A DNA stretch of 6,836 nucleotides from Lysobacterales bacterium (GTDB lineage: Bacteria; Pseudomonadota; Gammaproteobacteria; Xanthomonadales; Rhodanobacteraceae), in NCBI GenBank assembly GCA_013298265.1, contig JAAFHE010000208.1, positions 1-6,836 on the forward strand, read 5' to 3'. Both the position numbers and the translations under genes were made by a program. The first letter of the stretch is position 1. Each line of letters opens with the position of its first letter. Below, one piece after another: positions 1-5,211 of the stretch. The notes beneath the pieces were generated by a model that was given only the letters and a program-made list of their open reading frames with translations, was not told where the DNA came from and ran no database searches.

Positions 1-482
1 TCACGCGTCGGCCGGCGCGGCCGTGCTTGTCGCCGGCGACGGCCTCGAACTCGAGCAGATCCTGGCCAGCACCAGGCCGTCGGCGCCCGCGGCCGACCAG
101 CTGCGCGGCGGTGGCGAATGCACGTTCCCGCGGCACGCTCTTGCAGCTGCGCATCGATCGCGCAGGCCTGCCCTGCTCCACTAGGTCGACGCCGACGTGG
201 ATCCGCGCTCACGCGTCGGCCGGCGCGGCCGTGCTTGTCGCCGGCGACGGCCTCGAGCCGGCGGCCGACCAGCTGCGCGGCGGTGGTGAATGCACGTAGC
301 CGCCGCACGGTCCTGCAGCTGCGCATCGATCGCGCAGGCCTGCCCTGCTCCACCAGGTCGACGCCGACGTGGATCCACGCTCACGCGTCGGCCGGCGCGG
401 CCGTGCTTGTCGCCGGCGACGTCCTCGAGCTCGAGCAGATCCTGGCCAGCACCAAGCCGTCGGCGCCCGCGGCCGACCAGCT
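1..482. repeat. GC-rich tandem repeat, two full copies and one truncated copy
   Basis: Copies begin at 1, 209 and 381, each opening with TCACGCGTCGGCCGGCGCGG. Copy 1 spans 208 bases. Copy 2 spans 172 because a 36-base internal block, present in copies 1 and 3, is missing. Copy 3 matches copy 1 up to about 482, then similarity stops abruptly and GC content falls. The copies differ only by scattered substitutions. Open frames cross the region on both strands, but 208 and 172 both leave a remainder of 1 on division by 3, so the reading frame shifts at each copy and no single periodic protein is encoded. The predicted peptides are Arg/Ala/Pro-rich, as expected of chance frames in GC-rich DNA. It may be debris of a larger repeat array to the left of the window. 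Confidence 0.9.
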
Positions 483-566
483 ATATCCGGTACAGCCGAG
501 ATACATGTAAAAGCCGATCACAGAAACCCAAAATCACCCAACCATCAACTACTTACTGGACAAAAT

Positions 567-583
567 CCGTCGCAGCGCGACGG
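567..583 (-). terminator. Possible weak intrinsic terminator for the DUF4238 gene
   Basis: CCGTCGC (567-573) and GCGACGG (577-583) form a perfect 7-base stem with a 3-base loop. Read on the minus strand the stem is followed by ATTTTG, a short T-run. It lies about 130 bases past the DUF4238 stop, which is far for a dedicated terminator, and the T-run is weak. Confidence 0.35.
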
Positions 584-656
584 TTCCGCATGCGCTACGA
601 TGCAGCGGTTGGCGTGTCAGCCGATGGGCGCAAGCCTAGCGTTAGCTCCGCCCCTT

Positions 657-674
657 CTGGGGCCTCGACCCCAG
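657..674. repeat. Small inverted repeat downstream of the DUF4238 gene
   Basis: CTGGGG (657-662) pairs with CCCCAG (669-674) across a 6-base loop. It sits about 40 bases beyond the DUF4238 stop codon. No T-run follows on either strand, so it is an RNA-hairpin candidate that could protect a transcript end rather than a classical terminator. Confidence 0.4.
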
Positions 675-714
675 TGTCGGGATATCCAAAAGGTCCGTAT
701 CAAGACGGGCTATC

Positions 715-1689
715 TTACGCCTGTGTAAATGTTGATCGGAATAGCGCTAAGTCTTCAGCAAGATGTACAGCCGCTCGAATGCGTCCGCCGAAGTCGTAGT
801 TGAATTGGTCGTTTAAGGCATAGATCTGCCTGTTGCAGTGAGCAATCGCCGTGTTGTTGAACCACGCAACCTCTTTAATTCCTGCAGGCCGGAAACCTTC
901 CTCGCCCTGAAATTCGCCGATGACTGCTAGCTCACGGCTTACCGCAAAGGCGATCATCGTGTCGTTTCTTCCAACTCCAAAGCCGCGACACGGTTTGCCG
1001 TCCCTTTCCATCCGCCGTACCACAGGATTGTCTGTCGTTATGAAGCCCCCGGTAGCGTCGGGGTCTGTTTGAAAGACACGCCAGCGCCGTGGAAGTAGGC
1101 ATGTTTTCACCATGTCGCTTATCGTGGTGAGCTCCAAGTACAACATGTAGTTTTGTTGTACGACCGGATCGAGCGAACGCGTTTCGATACATCTCTTCGC
1201 GTCCTCGAACGACATGTGCGGCAACACCAAGCCAAACAGAGGTGAGGCCTGCGCGAACATCTCGTATCGTTCGCGAGACGAGACCAGTTCTGCGGCTCCG
1301 CGATAGAATTCATCCTCCGTCGCTTCAACCAGCCTCGACCTTGTCGCAGGATTCTTTCCGGCCATCAGCGCGATGGCTGCTAGTACCCAGAACAAACCGT
1401 CCTTTTCATGAGATGGTTTCTGTCGAAAAATTTCGATCCTCGGGACTATAAGTTTTTCAAGTTCCCTTGTTTTTTTCTCGAAGTAGTCGGTCGGCTCGCC
1501 GTTCACTAAAGCGGTATTGAAGTCCTCCTTGTATCCCACTTTATCCGCGGTAGCGGTAAATTGCTTTCCGTCCTTGATGTCAAAGCACCACAGCAGCGCT
1601 TTTCTTTTTCTTTCTGCTGGTGCTCCGAAGTTGCTTAGGTGCCAAGCCGGGACGAAATGGTGCCGCCAAGACCGCCCTTGAGCTTCCAT
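715..1689 (-). CDS. DUF4238 domain protein
   Basis: The 324-residue product carries two hallmarks of DUF4238. The first is an N-terminal block RHHFVPAWHLSNF (residues 9-21), matching the family's HHxVPxxxLxxF signature. The second is a C-terminal core, W203 followed by FITTDNPVV (216-224). The biochemical role of DUF4238 is not established, and I infer none. No signal peptide is seen; residues 101-111 are hydrophobic but too short to call a membrane segment, so a cytosolic protein is likely. I chose the ATG at 1689 because GGAGG lies 6 bases upstream and the domain begins almost at once. An in-frame ATG at 1770 would add 27 residues and also has a GGAG 8 bases upstream, so the longer form remains possible. 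Nested palindromes lie upstream at 1839-1884. Confidence 0.82.
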   Translation of the reverse strand: MEAQGRSWRHHFVPAWHLSNFGAPAERKRKALLWCFDIKDGKQFTATADKVGYKEDFNTALVNGEPTDYFEKKTRELEKLIVPRIEIFRQKPSHEKDGLFWVLAAIALMAGKNPATRSRLVEATEDEFYRGAAELVSSRERYEMFAQASPLFGLVLPHMSFEDAKRCIETRSLDPVVQQNYMLYLELTTISDMVKTCLLPRRWRVFQTDPDATGGFITTDNPVVRRMERDGKPCRGFGVGRNDTMIAFAVSRELAVIGEFQGEEGFRPAGIKEVAWFNNTAIAHCNRQIYALNDQFNYDFGGRIRAAVHLAEDLALFRSTFTQA

Positions 1690-1838
1690 ATCGAGCCTCC
1701 GTCTCAGTTGAAGATGAGTAGCATGAGCACCAGCGTGTGAAAGCCTGTCCCGGCTCTTGCTCGTTGCCATCCGTCTAACTCCGCCATACCCCTATAAGGT
1801 GGTAGTTATTGCCTGTCGCGGCTAGGCGAGTGAGGTAC

Positions 1839-1884
1839 CGGACGTTACTGGTAACGTCAAGTAAAGAGTTAACAGTAACGTCCG
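1839..1884. promoter_or_regulatory. Nested palindromes, candidate operator upstream of the DUF4238 gene
   Basis: A perfect 12-base inverted repeat, CGGACGTTACTG (1839-1850) and CAGTAACGTCCG (1873-1884), encloses a second, compact 18-base palindrome, GACGTTAC-TG-GTAACGTC (1841-1858). The unit GTAACGTC therefore occurs three times within 46 bases. On the minus strand a TTGACG overlaps the compact palindrome and could be a -35 element, though no good -10 follows at the right distance. The 18-base size with a central gap is that of LuxR/TraR-type operators, but the bases do not match a consensus I know. No T-run follows, so a terminator for the 1891-2181 gene is less likely. Confidence 0.6.
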
Positions 1885-1890
1885 CAAGCA

Positions 1891-2181
1891 CTAGGCGCCG
1901 TGATCTTTTCTATGAATCAGAATCTCCATTTCCTTTGAGACACCTTCGAACCATCGAGCGAACTCGCTGCCGAACCGCTGATTGGATAATTGGGCGTGGC
2001 TATCGACAGCACCAGCAAGTTCAGGTAGCTCCGCAGCAACGAAAATCGAGCGGATAAGCCTCAATCTAACTCTCGCAGAATCGTACGCAGCGACGGCGAT
2101 GTCAGCTTCAATTGCGACGCACAGGCGATGAACATCTTCGACCGCCTGTGCGCGAAACTCAGCAAAAAAAGGAAGGTTCAT
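1891..2181 (-). CDS. Unrecognised 96-residue protein downstream of luxI
   Basis: I do not recognise a family. The product starts MNLPFFAEFRAQAVEDVHRL, is rich in Ala, Glu, Arg and Leu, has one cysteine and no signal peptide or membrane segment, and reads as a small soluble helical protein. It begins 14 bases after the luxI stop on the same strand, so co-transcription with luxI is very likely. No clear Shine-Dalgarno sequence precedes the ATG. Instead CATGATC (2179-2185) and GATCATG (2194-2200) form an inverted repeat spanning the luxI stop and this start, so expression may depend on translation of luxI. Small genes next to luxI sometimes encode repressors of the system such as RsaL or RsaM, but I see no similarity to either. 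The position supports a real gene; its function is unknown. Confidence 0.65.
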   Translation of the reverse strand: MNLPFFAEFRAQAVEDVHRLCVAIEADIAVAAYDSARVRLRLIRSIFVAAELPELAGAVDSHAQLSNQRFGSEFARWFEGVSKEMEILIHRKDHGA

Positions 2182-2200
2182 GATCTAGAGCGCGATCATG
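2179..2200 (-). repeat. Inverted repeat across the luxI stop and the next start codon
   Basis: CATGATC (2179-2185) and GATCATG (2194-2200) are perfect 7-base arms around an 8-base loop. In the mRNA the hairpin would include both the luxI TGA and the ATG of the 96-residue protein, which has no obvious ribosome-binding site. It could couple translation of the two genes; this is inferred from position. Confidence 0.4.
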
Positions 2201-2795
2201 CTGCATGCTTGATCTGTTCTACGCCTACGCGATTCAGCATTGTTGCCGAAATTGGTAAACGAAAAGCGACAGTCTTTGCTGTACCGATAAGCAAAGGCTG
2301 GCTGATCAGCTCGACATCCAGGCCAAATGTACGCATCAACCGAGCAATTGAAGTAGTTGTAACTCCAACCATTGATGAGAGTCCTCTTTCCCATGCTTCC
2401 TGGAGCATTGCCCTGATCAATAACGCGGGCGCTGGGCTGAATCCCCATCCGCCAGATTGTTGCCCGGGAGCAATTGCGAGCCGACTGATTTCCCACGCAG
2501 TCCTTGACGACGGAACTTCGGAACAATTCAACATCTCCCCAAAAATATCTTTGAGCATGTTTGGACCGCTGGTAGGGAGAAGCCGCATGCAGCCTAAGCA
2601 TTGGCCAGTGGCTTCATCTTCGGCGATGACATAAACAGGACCTAGAGCGTCGTACCAATCGACCTCTCGACCTTGCCTATCAACCGCAACTTCCCATTTC
2701 AGGCGCTCAGCGAACTGCACTCGACGTACACGAAACATGCTGTCGAGTAGCGCGGAGTCAACTCCTTGTCCTGCTCTGCCGACGATAATTCTCAT
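2196..2795 (-). CDS. Acyl-homoserine-lactone synthase, LuxI/LasI family
   Basis: This 199-residue autoinducer synthase is predicted to join S-adenosylmethionine and an acyl-acyl-carrier-protein into an AHL signal in the cytosol. Conserved family residues are present in order: R24, F28, W34 (in RVQFAERLKWEV), D46 and D49 (in VDWYDALGP), R71 (in GCMRLLPTSGPNML), E102 and R105 (in WEISRLAI). The motifs YDALGP, RLLPTSGPNML and GFS are close to LasI and PpuI as I remember them. T146 aligns with the threonine linked in EsaI and LasI to preference for 3-oxo-acyl chains, so a 3-oxo-AHL is a weak inference. Length is typical. The ATG at 2795 has GAGG 8 bases upstream. luxR lies upstream on the same strand and a 96-residue gene follows 14 bases downstream. 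Palindromes in the 92-base gap to luxR suggest control by LuxR. The gene looks intact. Confidence 0.96.
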   Translation of the reverse strand: MRIIVGRAGQGVDSALLDSMFRVRRVQFAERLKWEVAVDRQGREVDWYDALGPVYVIAEDEATGQCLGCMRLLPTSGPNMLKDIFGEMLNCSEVPSSRTAWEISRLAIAPGQQSGGWGFSPAPALLIRAMLQEAWERGLSSMVGVTTTSIARLMRTFGLDVELISQPLLIGTAKTVAFRLPISATMLNRVGVEQIKHAA

Positions 2796-2810
2796 GTGTT
2801 AGACCTCGGA

Positions 2811-2825
2811 ACCGCGGAATGCGGT
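2811..2825. repeat. Short inverted repeat in the luxI leader
   Basis: ACCGC (2811-2815) and GCGGT (2821-2825) flank a 5-base spacer, directly upstream of the luxI ribosome-binding site at 2804-2807. It is short enough to be chance. It could form a small hairpin near the start of luxI mRNA. Confidence 0.3.
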
Positions 2826-2849
2826 ACCAATGGCCTAACGAATTGCTAA

Positions 2850-2876
2850 CCGTTTGACAAACGGAATAATTTCCGT
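2850..2876 (-). promoter_or_regulatory. Overlapping palindromes, candidate lux-box region upstream of luxI
   Basis: Two symmetric elements overlap. The first is a 15-base palindrome around a single central base, CCGTTTG-A-CAAACGG (2850-2864). The second is ACGGAA-TAAT-TTCCGT (2861-2876). On the minus strand the first contains TTGTCA, a 5-of-6 match to a -35 element. The -10 region is poor, as is common for activator-dependent promoters. The site lies 55-80 bases before the luxI start, a plausible place for a LuxR operator. It does not match the classical lux-box consensus ACCTGT-N-ACAGGT, so the assignment rests on position and symmetry. Confidence 0.5.
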
Positions 2877-2887
2877 CCGTTTTTTAA

Positions 2888-3607
2888 TCAAATCGCAACG
2901 AGTTTTCGCGTCAAAGCCACGGCAATTGCTGCTTGCCGGTTCTCAACCCCGAGCTTCTTGAAGATGTCGCGAAACACGTCGGTAACCCATCGTGTTTTTC
3001 GCCCCATCGACTCTGCAATCTGAGGAGTCGACCATCCGATAGCAGCGCGTTGCAGGCACTCAATTTCAGTCTTCGTAAGATCGTCGTACGAGATCGGTTC
3101 AACAAGAAGCTTGAGAGCAACTTCGTGGACGTTGTGAGCGAAGAAGAATAGTTCGGCCATCCTTGCGCTGGCCTCGACGGAAGATCGAAAGCTGTGGAAC
3201 GCTACGCTCAATAGGCCCCACTTGACACCATGGTGAAGGGGAATCGTTATGCCGCCATCGAGGTGGAAGTCATGAGCCTCGAGAAAAATCTTGTTCGCTG
3301 GCAACAGCAATGAAGATGGGTCGTGCGGCAATTTCTGATAATTCGGCCAGAGGTAGGGCGTACCGTGCTGTACCGCGTGCAGGACCGTCGGATCGACGTC
3401 CGGATAACCCATGGCCTGATAGTGCTCTACCCAGGCCTTCGGATAGTCGCCTAGCCAGTGTCGTTTAGTGGACGGGGCAGGCTCTTCAAACGCGTATATC
3501 CAGTTCGACGCCCCGAAGTCTCCAACCAGAGCATCGACCCGCTTTGTCAGCTCAACAGGGTTCTCGCAGTCGAGGAGCCTCTGCAGGGTCACGAAATTCA
3601 GCTGCAT
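2888..3607 (-). CDS. LuxR-family AHL-responsive transcription regulator
   Basis: This 239-residue product has an autoinducer-binding domain (about 15-165) and a C-terminal LuxR helix-turn-helix (about 174-239). The six residues used to define AHL receptors are present: W59, Y63, D72, P73, W87 and G119 (in GGITIP), matching TraR W57, Y61, D70, P71, W85 and G113. E181, L185 and G191 match the conserved helix-turn-helix positions. The recognition helix is unusual: RKTRWVTDVFRDIFKKL lacks the common TVxxH pattern and is closer to TraR. It lies upstream of luxI on the same strand and presumably controls it. The start is uncertain. The ATG at 3607 gives a typical length but has no good ribosome-binding site. 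An in-frame GTG at 3718 would add 37 residues that run through a strong hairpin and look unlike the family. Confidence 0.94.
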   Translation of the reverse strand: MQLNFVTLQRLLDCENPVELTKRVDALVGDFGASNWIYAFEEPAPSTKRHWLGDYPKAWVEHYQAMGYPDVDPTVLHAVQHGTPYLWPNYQKLPHDPSSLLLPANKIFLEAHDFHLDGGITIPLHHGVKWGLLSVAFHSFRSSVEASARMAELFFFAHNVHEVALKLLVEPISYDDLTKTEIECLQRAAIGWSTPQIAESMGRKTRWVTDVFRDIFKKLGVENRQAAIAVALTRKLVAI

Positions 3608-3667
3608 CTCGTCATGGTCCAGTCCGACAGGAGTGGATTGTCCTCGGAATGGGGGAACAGACGTAAT

Positions 3668-3709
3668 ACCTTCCGTCCGCATCCGCCTTGAGGCGGATAT
3701 ACGGAAGGT
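3668..3709 (-). repeat. Large imperfect hairpin in the luxR leader
   Basis: ACCTTCCGT (3668-3676) pairs with ACGGAAGGT (3701-3709). Inside it ATCCGCCT (3681-3688) pairs with AGGCGGAT (3691-3698) across a 2-base loop, leaving small unequal internal loops of 4 and 2 bases. The stem totals 17 base pairs. It lies 61 bases before the preferred luxR start at 3607. It could be an operator, an RNA hairpin affecting luxR translation, or a transcription attenuator. No T-run follows on the minus strand. Confidence 0.6.
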
Positions 3710-3727
3710 TTTCCGCACGAAAACTGC

Positions 3728-3737
3728 GGGTTAACCC
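3728..3737. repeat. Ten-base perfect palindrome GGGTTAACCC
   Basis: A short perfect palindrome lies in the luxR / 115-residue-gene divergent region. It may be a protein-binding site, but at this length it could be chance. Confidence 0.3.
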
Positions 3738-3804
3738 CTACTGATCTGCCACCTTTCATTTAAAAACATTGACTTATGGGTGATTGCCGGCCTACCACAC
3801 AGAA

Positions 3805-3831
3805 TGTTACGCTGCGTCACAGAACGTAACA
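3805..3831. promoter_or_regulatory. Inverted repeat in the divergent control region, candidate operator
   Basis: TGTTACG (3805-3811) and CGTAACA (3825-3831) are perfect 7-base arms with a 13-base spacer. ACAGAA is also directly repeated just before each arm. The site is 44 bases upstream of the GTG start of the plus-strand 115-residue gene and about 200 bases upstream of luxR, so it could serve either. A weak plus-strand promoter can be drawn here (GTCACA at 3816-3821, TATTGA at 3839-3844). The GTTAC core is shared with the palindromes at 1839-1884. Confidence 0.45.
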
Positions 3832-3874
3832 CTTTCCGTATTGACAGCTTTTTTAGGGTTTGGGGAGCGAAGAA

Positions 3875-4222
3875 GTGGTCGACCAAGTCGCAAATAGCTC
3901 GATCGCCGACACAATGTTTAACATTTGGGAGCGTAATGTGTACCCTCATCCGCCGGGCATTGAGCCTACGAATGCGGAAGAAGTTACGGCGTTGCGAATG
4001 ATGCTCATGGGTGCTCCAGACGTTAGATTTCATGCCTTCGGGATTAAGGCGGCGGGCCAACGACCGGAAGCAGTCGAGTACGTTCTCACCGCAATTCGAG
4101 CTGGCTTCTACGAGCGGATCGAAAGGTTACTCGAAGAATCTAACCTGACCCCTCCGCCAGCTTCCAAGGACAACGTGGTCGCATTCCCTGCAGCTGTCGA
4201 TCGGGCGGGGCGCAAGCGTTAG
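3875..4222 (+). CDS. Unrecognised 115-residue protein, divergent from luxR
   Basis: I do not recognise a family. The protein is soluble, with no signal peptide or membrane segment. Its likely order is a predicted helical part (about 1-90, including NAEEVTALRMMLMGAP and RPEAVEYVLTAIRAGFYERI) and a short basic tail ending AGRKR. No helix-turn-helix is obvious, so I do not call it a regulator. I chose the GTG at 3875 because GGGGAG (3862-3867) lies 7 bases upstream. A TTG at 3860 would add five residues but overlaps that ribosome-binding site. The gene diverges from luxR across about 270 bases containing several palindromes, and the next plus-strand gene begins about 105 bases downstream. An antisense frame at 3731-4060 on the minus strand is rejected because it would lie across this gene and the luxR promoter region. 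Confidence 0.65.
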   Translation: MVDQVANSSIADTMFNIWERNVYPHPPGIEPTNAEEVTALRMMLMGAPDVRFHAFGIKAAGQRPEAVEYVLTAIRAGFYERIERLLEESNLTPPPASKDNVVAFPAAVDRAGRKR

Positions 4223-4277
4223 ACAGATTGCGGATCAAGTGAGTGACTGAGGAAATGACCTAACTCACGTGCGTATT

Positions 4278-4305
4278 TGCATATATGTGTATATACACAT
4301 ATATT
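4278..4305 (+). promoter_or_regulatory. Promoter with a 24-base perfect palindrome between -35 and -10
   Basis: Positions 4281-4304 form a perfect palindrome with half-site ATATATGTGTAT and no central spacer. A -35-like TTGCAT (4278-4283) and a -10-like TATATT (4300-4305, 5 of 6 consensus bases) flank it with 16 bases between them. Transcription would start near 4312, leaving a short leader before the ribosome-binding site GGGGAG (4318-4323). A dimeric regulator bound here would cover the promoter core, which suggests repression of the 4329 gene. The core TGTGTATATACACA resembles binding sites of several repressor families and does not point to one. Confidence 0.6.
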
Positions 4306-4328
4306 ACGTATATGGACGGGGAGTCATG

Positions 4329-5000
4329 ATGCTTCTGCTTCGATTCGCACTTCTGATTGTTCTGTTGGTCACGACGTCAAATGCTGGCGCCGGCCAGTAC
4401 ATCGTCATGGATGGTCAAGCTTACTCGGTGGGAAACGGAGCGCCGAATGTCTTGATGCCGCTCTTCATCATTTCGCCGAGCTCGTCTATGTCGCAGTGTT
4501 CGCGTCCAGGGGGGTCTCAACCCCCATCGAGCTCATATCAGATCTACTACGGACCCACCTACGCACCGCTGAATCTCACGGCAATGTGGGATCACGCATG
4601 TTTTACAGACGGCATCGGGAGAACCTGTGCCCTGCTCCTGTCCAGCAGCAGCGGTGATGTACGTTGCGCCGGAAATGTTGAGGTTCCTGCAATAGTGAAT
4701 CTGATTTTCAGTTCAGGGTTTGAACAGTTTCAGCCGATCGCCGCAGACAACAGTGCACATCGCCTCCCCCCGGGCGATGCGGCCTTCCCATTGTGCGGCG
4801 ATCGGCACCTCTCAACAGTCGAAGCATGCAGAGCCGAACCGCCCGCAAGTGTGGTGGCTCCAGTGGTGTTCAAGCTTAGGGCTGGGAACCGGACGTGGTG
4901 TGTGCCAGTTCCGTCTGGACGAGTCCAATGGAGAGCATCGCAACCTATCGTCGTCGAAACAAAGTCGACGGATCCTCAGACTCAGTGGGTCTGCCCTTAA
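4329..5000 (+). CDS. Secreted cysteine-rich protein of unknown family
   Basis: The 223-residue product starts with a Sec-type signal peptide: MLLLR, then hydrophobic FALLIVLLV, with likely cleavage near residues 19-21 (NA-GA-GQ). The mature part has eight cysteines, an even number that suits up to four disulfides in an exported protein. It also has a Ser/Pro-rich stretch (SRPGGSQPPSSS) and ends in WVCP. I recognise no domain. The ATG at 4329 lies 5 bases after GGGGAG (4318-4323). The adjacent ATG at 4326 is possible but only 2 bases from it. A longer frame from a GTG at 4269 is rejected because it would translate through the promoter and palindrome and bury the signal peptide. It precedes a second exported protein on the same strand and ends 42 bases before a strong hairpin. 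Confidence 0.78.
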   Translation: MLLLRFALLIVLLVTTSNAGAGQYIVMDGQAYSVGNGAPNVLMPLFIISPSSSMSQCSRPGGSQPPSSSYQIYYGPTYAPLNLTAMWDHACFTDGIGRTCALLLSSSSGDVRCAGNVEVPAIVNLIFSSGFEQFQPIAADNSAHRLPPGDAAFPLCGDRHLSTVEACRAEPPASVVAPVVFKLRAGNRTWCVPVPSGRVQWRASQPIVVETKSTDPQTQWVCP

Positions 5001-5042
5001 ACAAGCGAGAGGAGCGCTAAAAAGTATAACTAATTGGAAGGT

Positions 5043-5070
5043 GGCCCTCGCAGCGTGTGCTGCGAGGGCC
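5043..5070. terminator. Perfect 12-base-pair GC-rich hairpin after the secreted-protein gene
   Basis: GGCCCTCGCAGC (5043-5054) pairs fully with GCTGCGAGGGCC (5059-5070) around the loop GTGT. It begins 42 bases after the stop at 5000, a normal place for a terminator or transcript-end stem. No T-run follows on either strand, so it is not a textbook intrinsic terminator. It may stop transcription poorly, protect a 3' end, or belong to the leader of the next gene. Confidence 0.6.
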
Positions 5071-5077
5071 TGCGGAC

Positions 5078-5133
5078 CGGTTATCAACCTCGGCGCCAAT
5101 TGTGCTTGGCGGCTTAGTGACGCCGAGGAACCG
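5078..5133 (+). other. Structured region in the leader of the DUF11 gene
   Basis: Nested pairing is visible: CGGTT (5078-5082) with AACCG (5129-5133), and CCTCGGCG (5088-5095) with CGCCGAGG (5121-5128). An inner CGCCAA (5094-5099) pairs with TTGGCG (5106-5111), sharing two bases with the middle stem. The structure ends 78 bases before the DUF11 start codon. I match it to no known riboswitch or RNA family. It could be a leader element or part of a terminator complex with the hairpin at 5043-5070. Confidence 0.45.
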
Positions 5134-5211
5134 CCCGATCAGCGTGAGCATTGTGGCCTATCTCCGTTGCTCGCTGAAGGGCTCCAACCAGAACCCATCA
5201 GGAGAGCAAAA

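Larger units (their letters stand above)
483..714. other. Non-coding stretch between the repeat array and the DUF4238 gene
   Basis: I see no convincing gene here; open frames that cross it are run-ons from the repeat array. Composition drops to about 45-55% GC directly after the repeats. Two hairpins are visible, at 567-583 and 657-674, both downstream of the stop codon of the minus-strand DUF4238 gene. Confidence 0.6.

Noticed and set aside
181..384. Open frames on both strands within the tandem repeat
   Set aside because: Arg/Ala/Pro-rich peptides typical of GC-rich non-coding frames, and the repeat period breaks the frame in every copy.
2128..2634. Plus-strand open frame of 168 codons
   Set aside because: It lies antisense to luxI, whose catalytic residues are unmistakable; the frame has no recognisable domain.
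2861..2885. Intrinsic terminator on the plus strand (stem ACGGAA/TTCCGT then a T-run)
   Set aside because: No plus-strand gene ends before it; both neighbours are on the minus strand, so the symmetry is better read as an operator.
3841..3846. Perfect TTGACA as a -35 element for the 115-residue gene
   Set aside because: It is only 16 bases before the ribosome-binding site, so the start of transcription would fall at or after the start codon; no -10 follows at the right distance.
3731..4060. Minus-strand open frame of 109 codons between luxR and the divergent gene
   Set aside because: It overlaps the palindromic control region and the better-supported plus-strand gene at 3875; it is basic with no domain or good ribosome-binding site.
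4138..4224. Integron attC-like ends: ATCTAAC at 4138-4144 and GTTAGAC at 4218-4224, with the 115-residue gene stopping in GTTAG
   Set aside because: The outer boxes match RYYYAAC/GTTRRRY, but the inner arms pair poorly, the site lies within coding sequence, and no integrase or second attC was found. Similar boxes near 1775 and 2799-2839 are in the wrong order or lack a partner.
4269..4328. Upstream GTG start extending the secreted protein by 20 residues
   Set aside because: It would translate through the promoter and palindrome and place Ile/Tyr-rich residues ahead of a clear signal peptide; a ribosome-binding site fits the later ATG.
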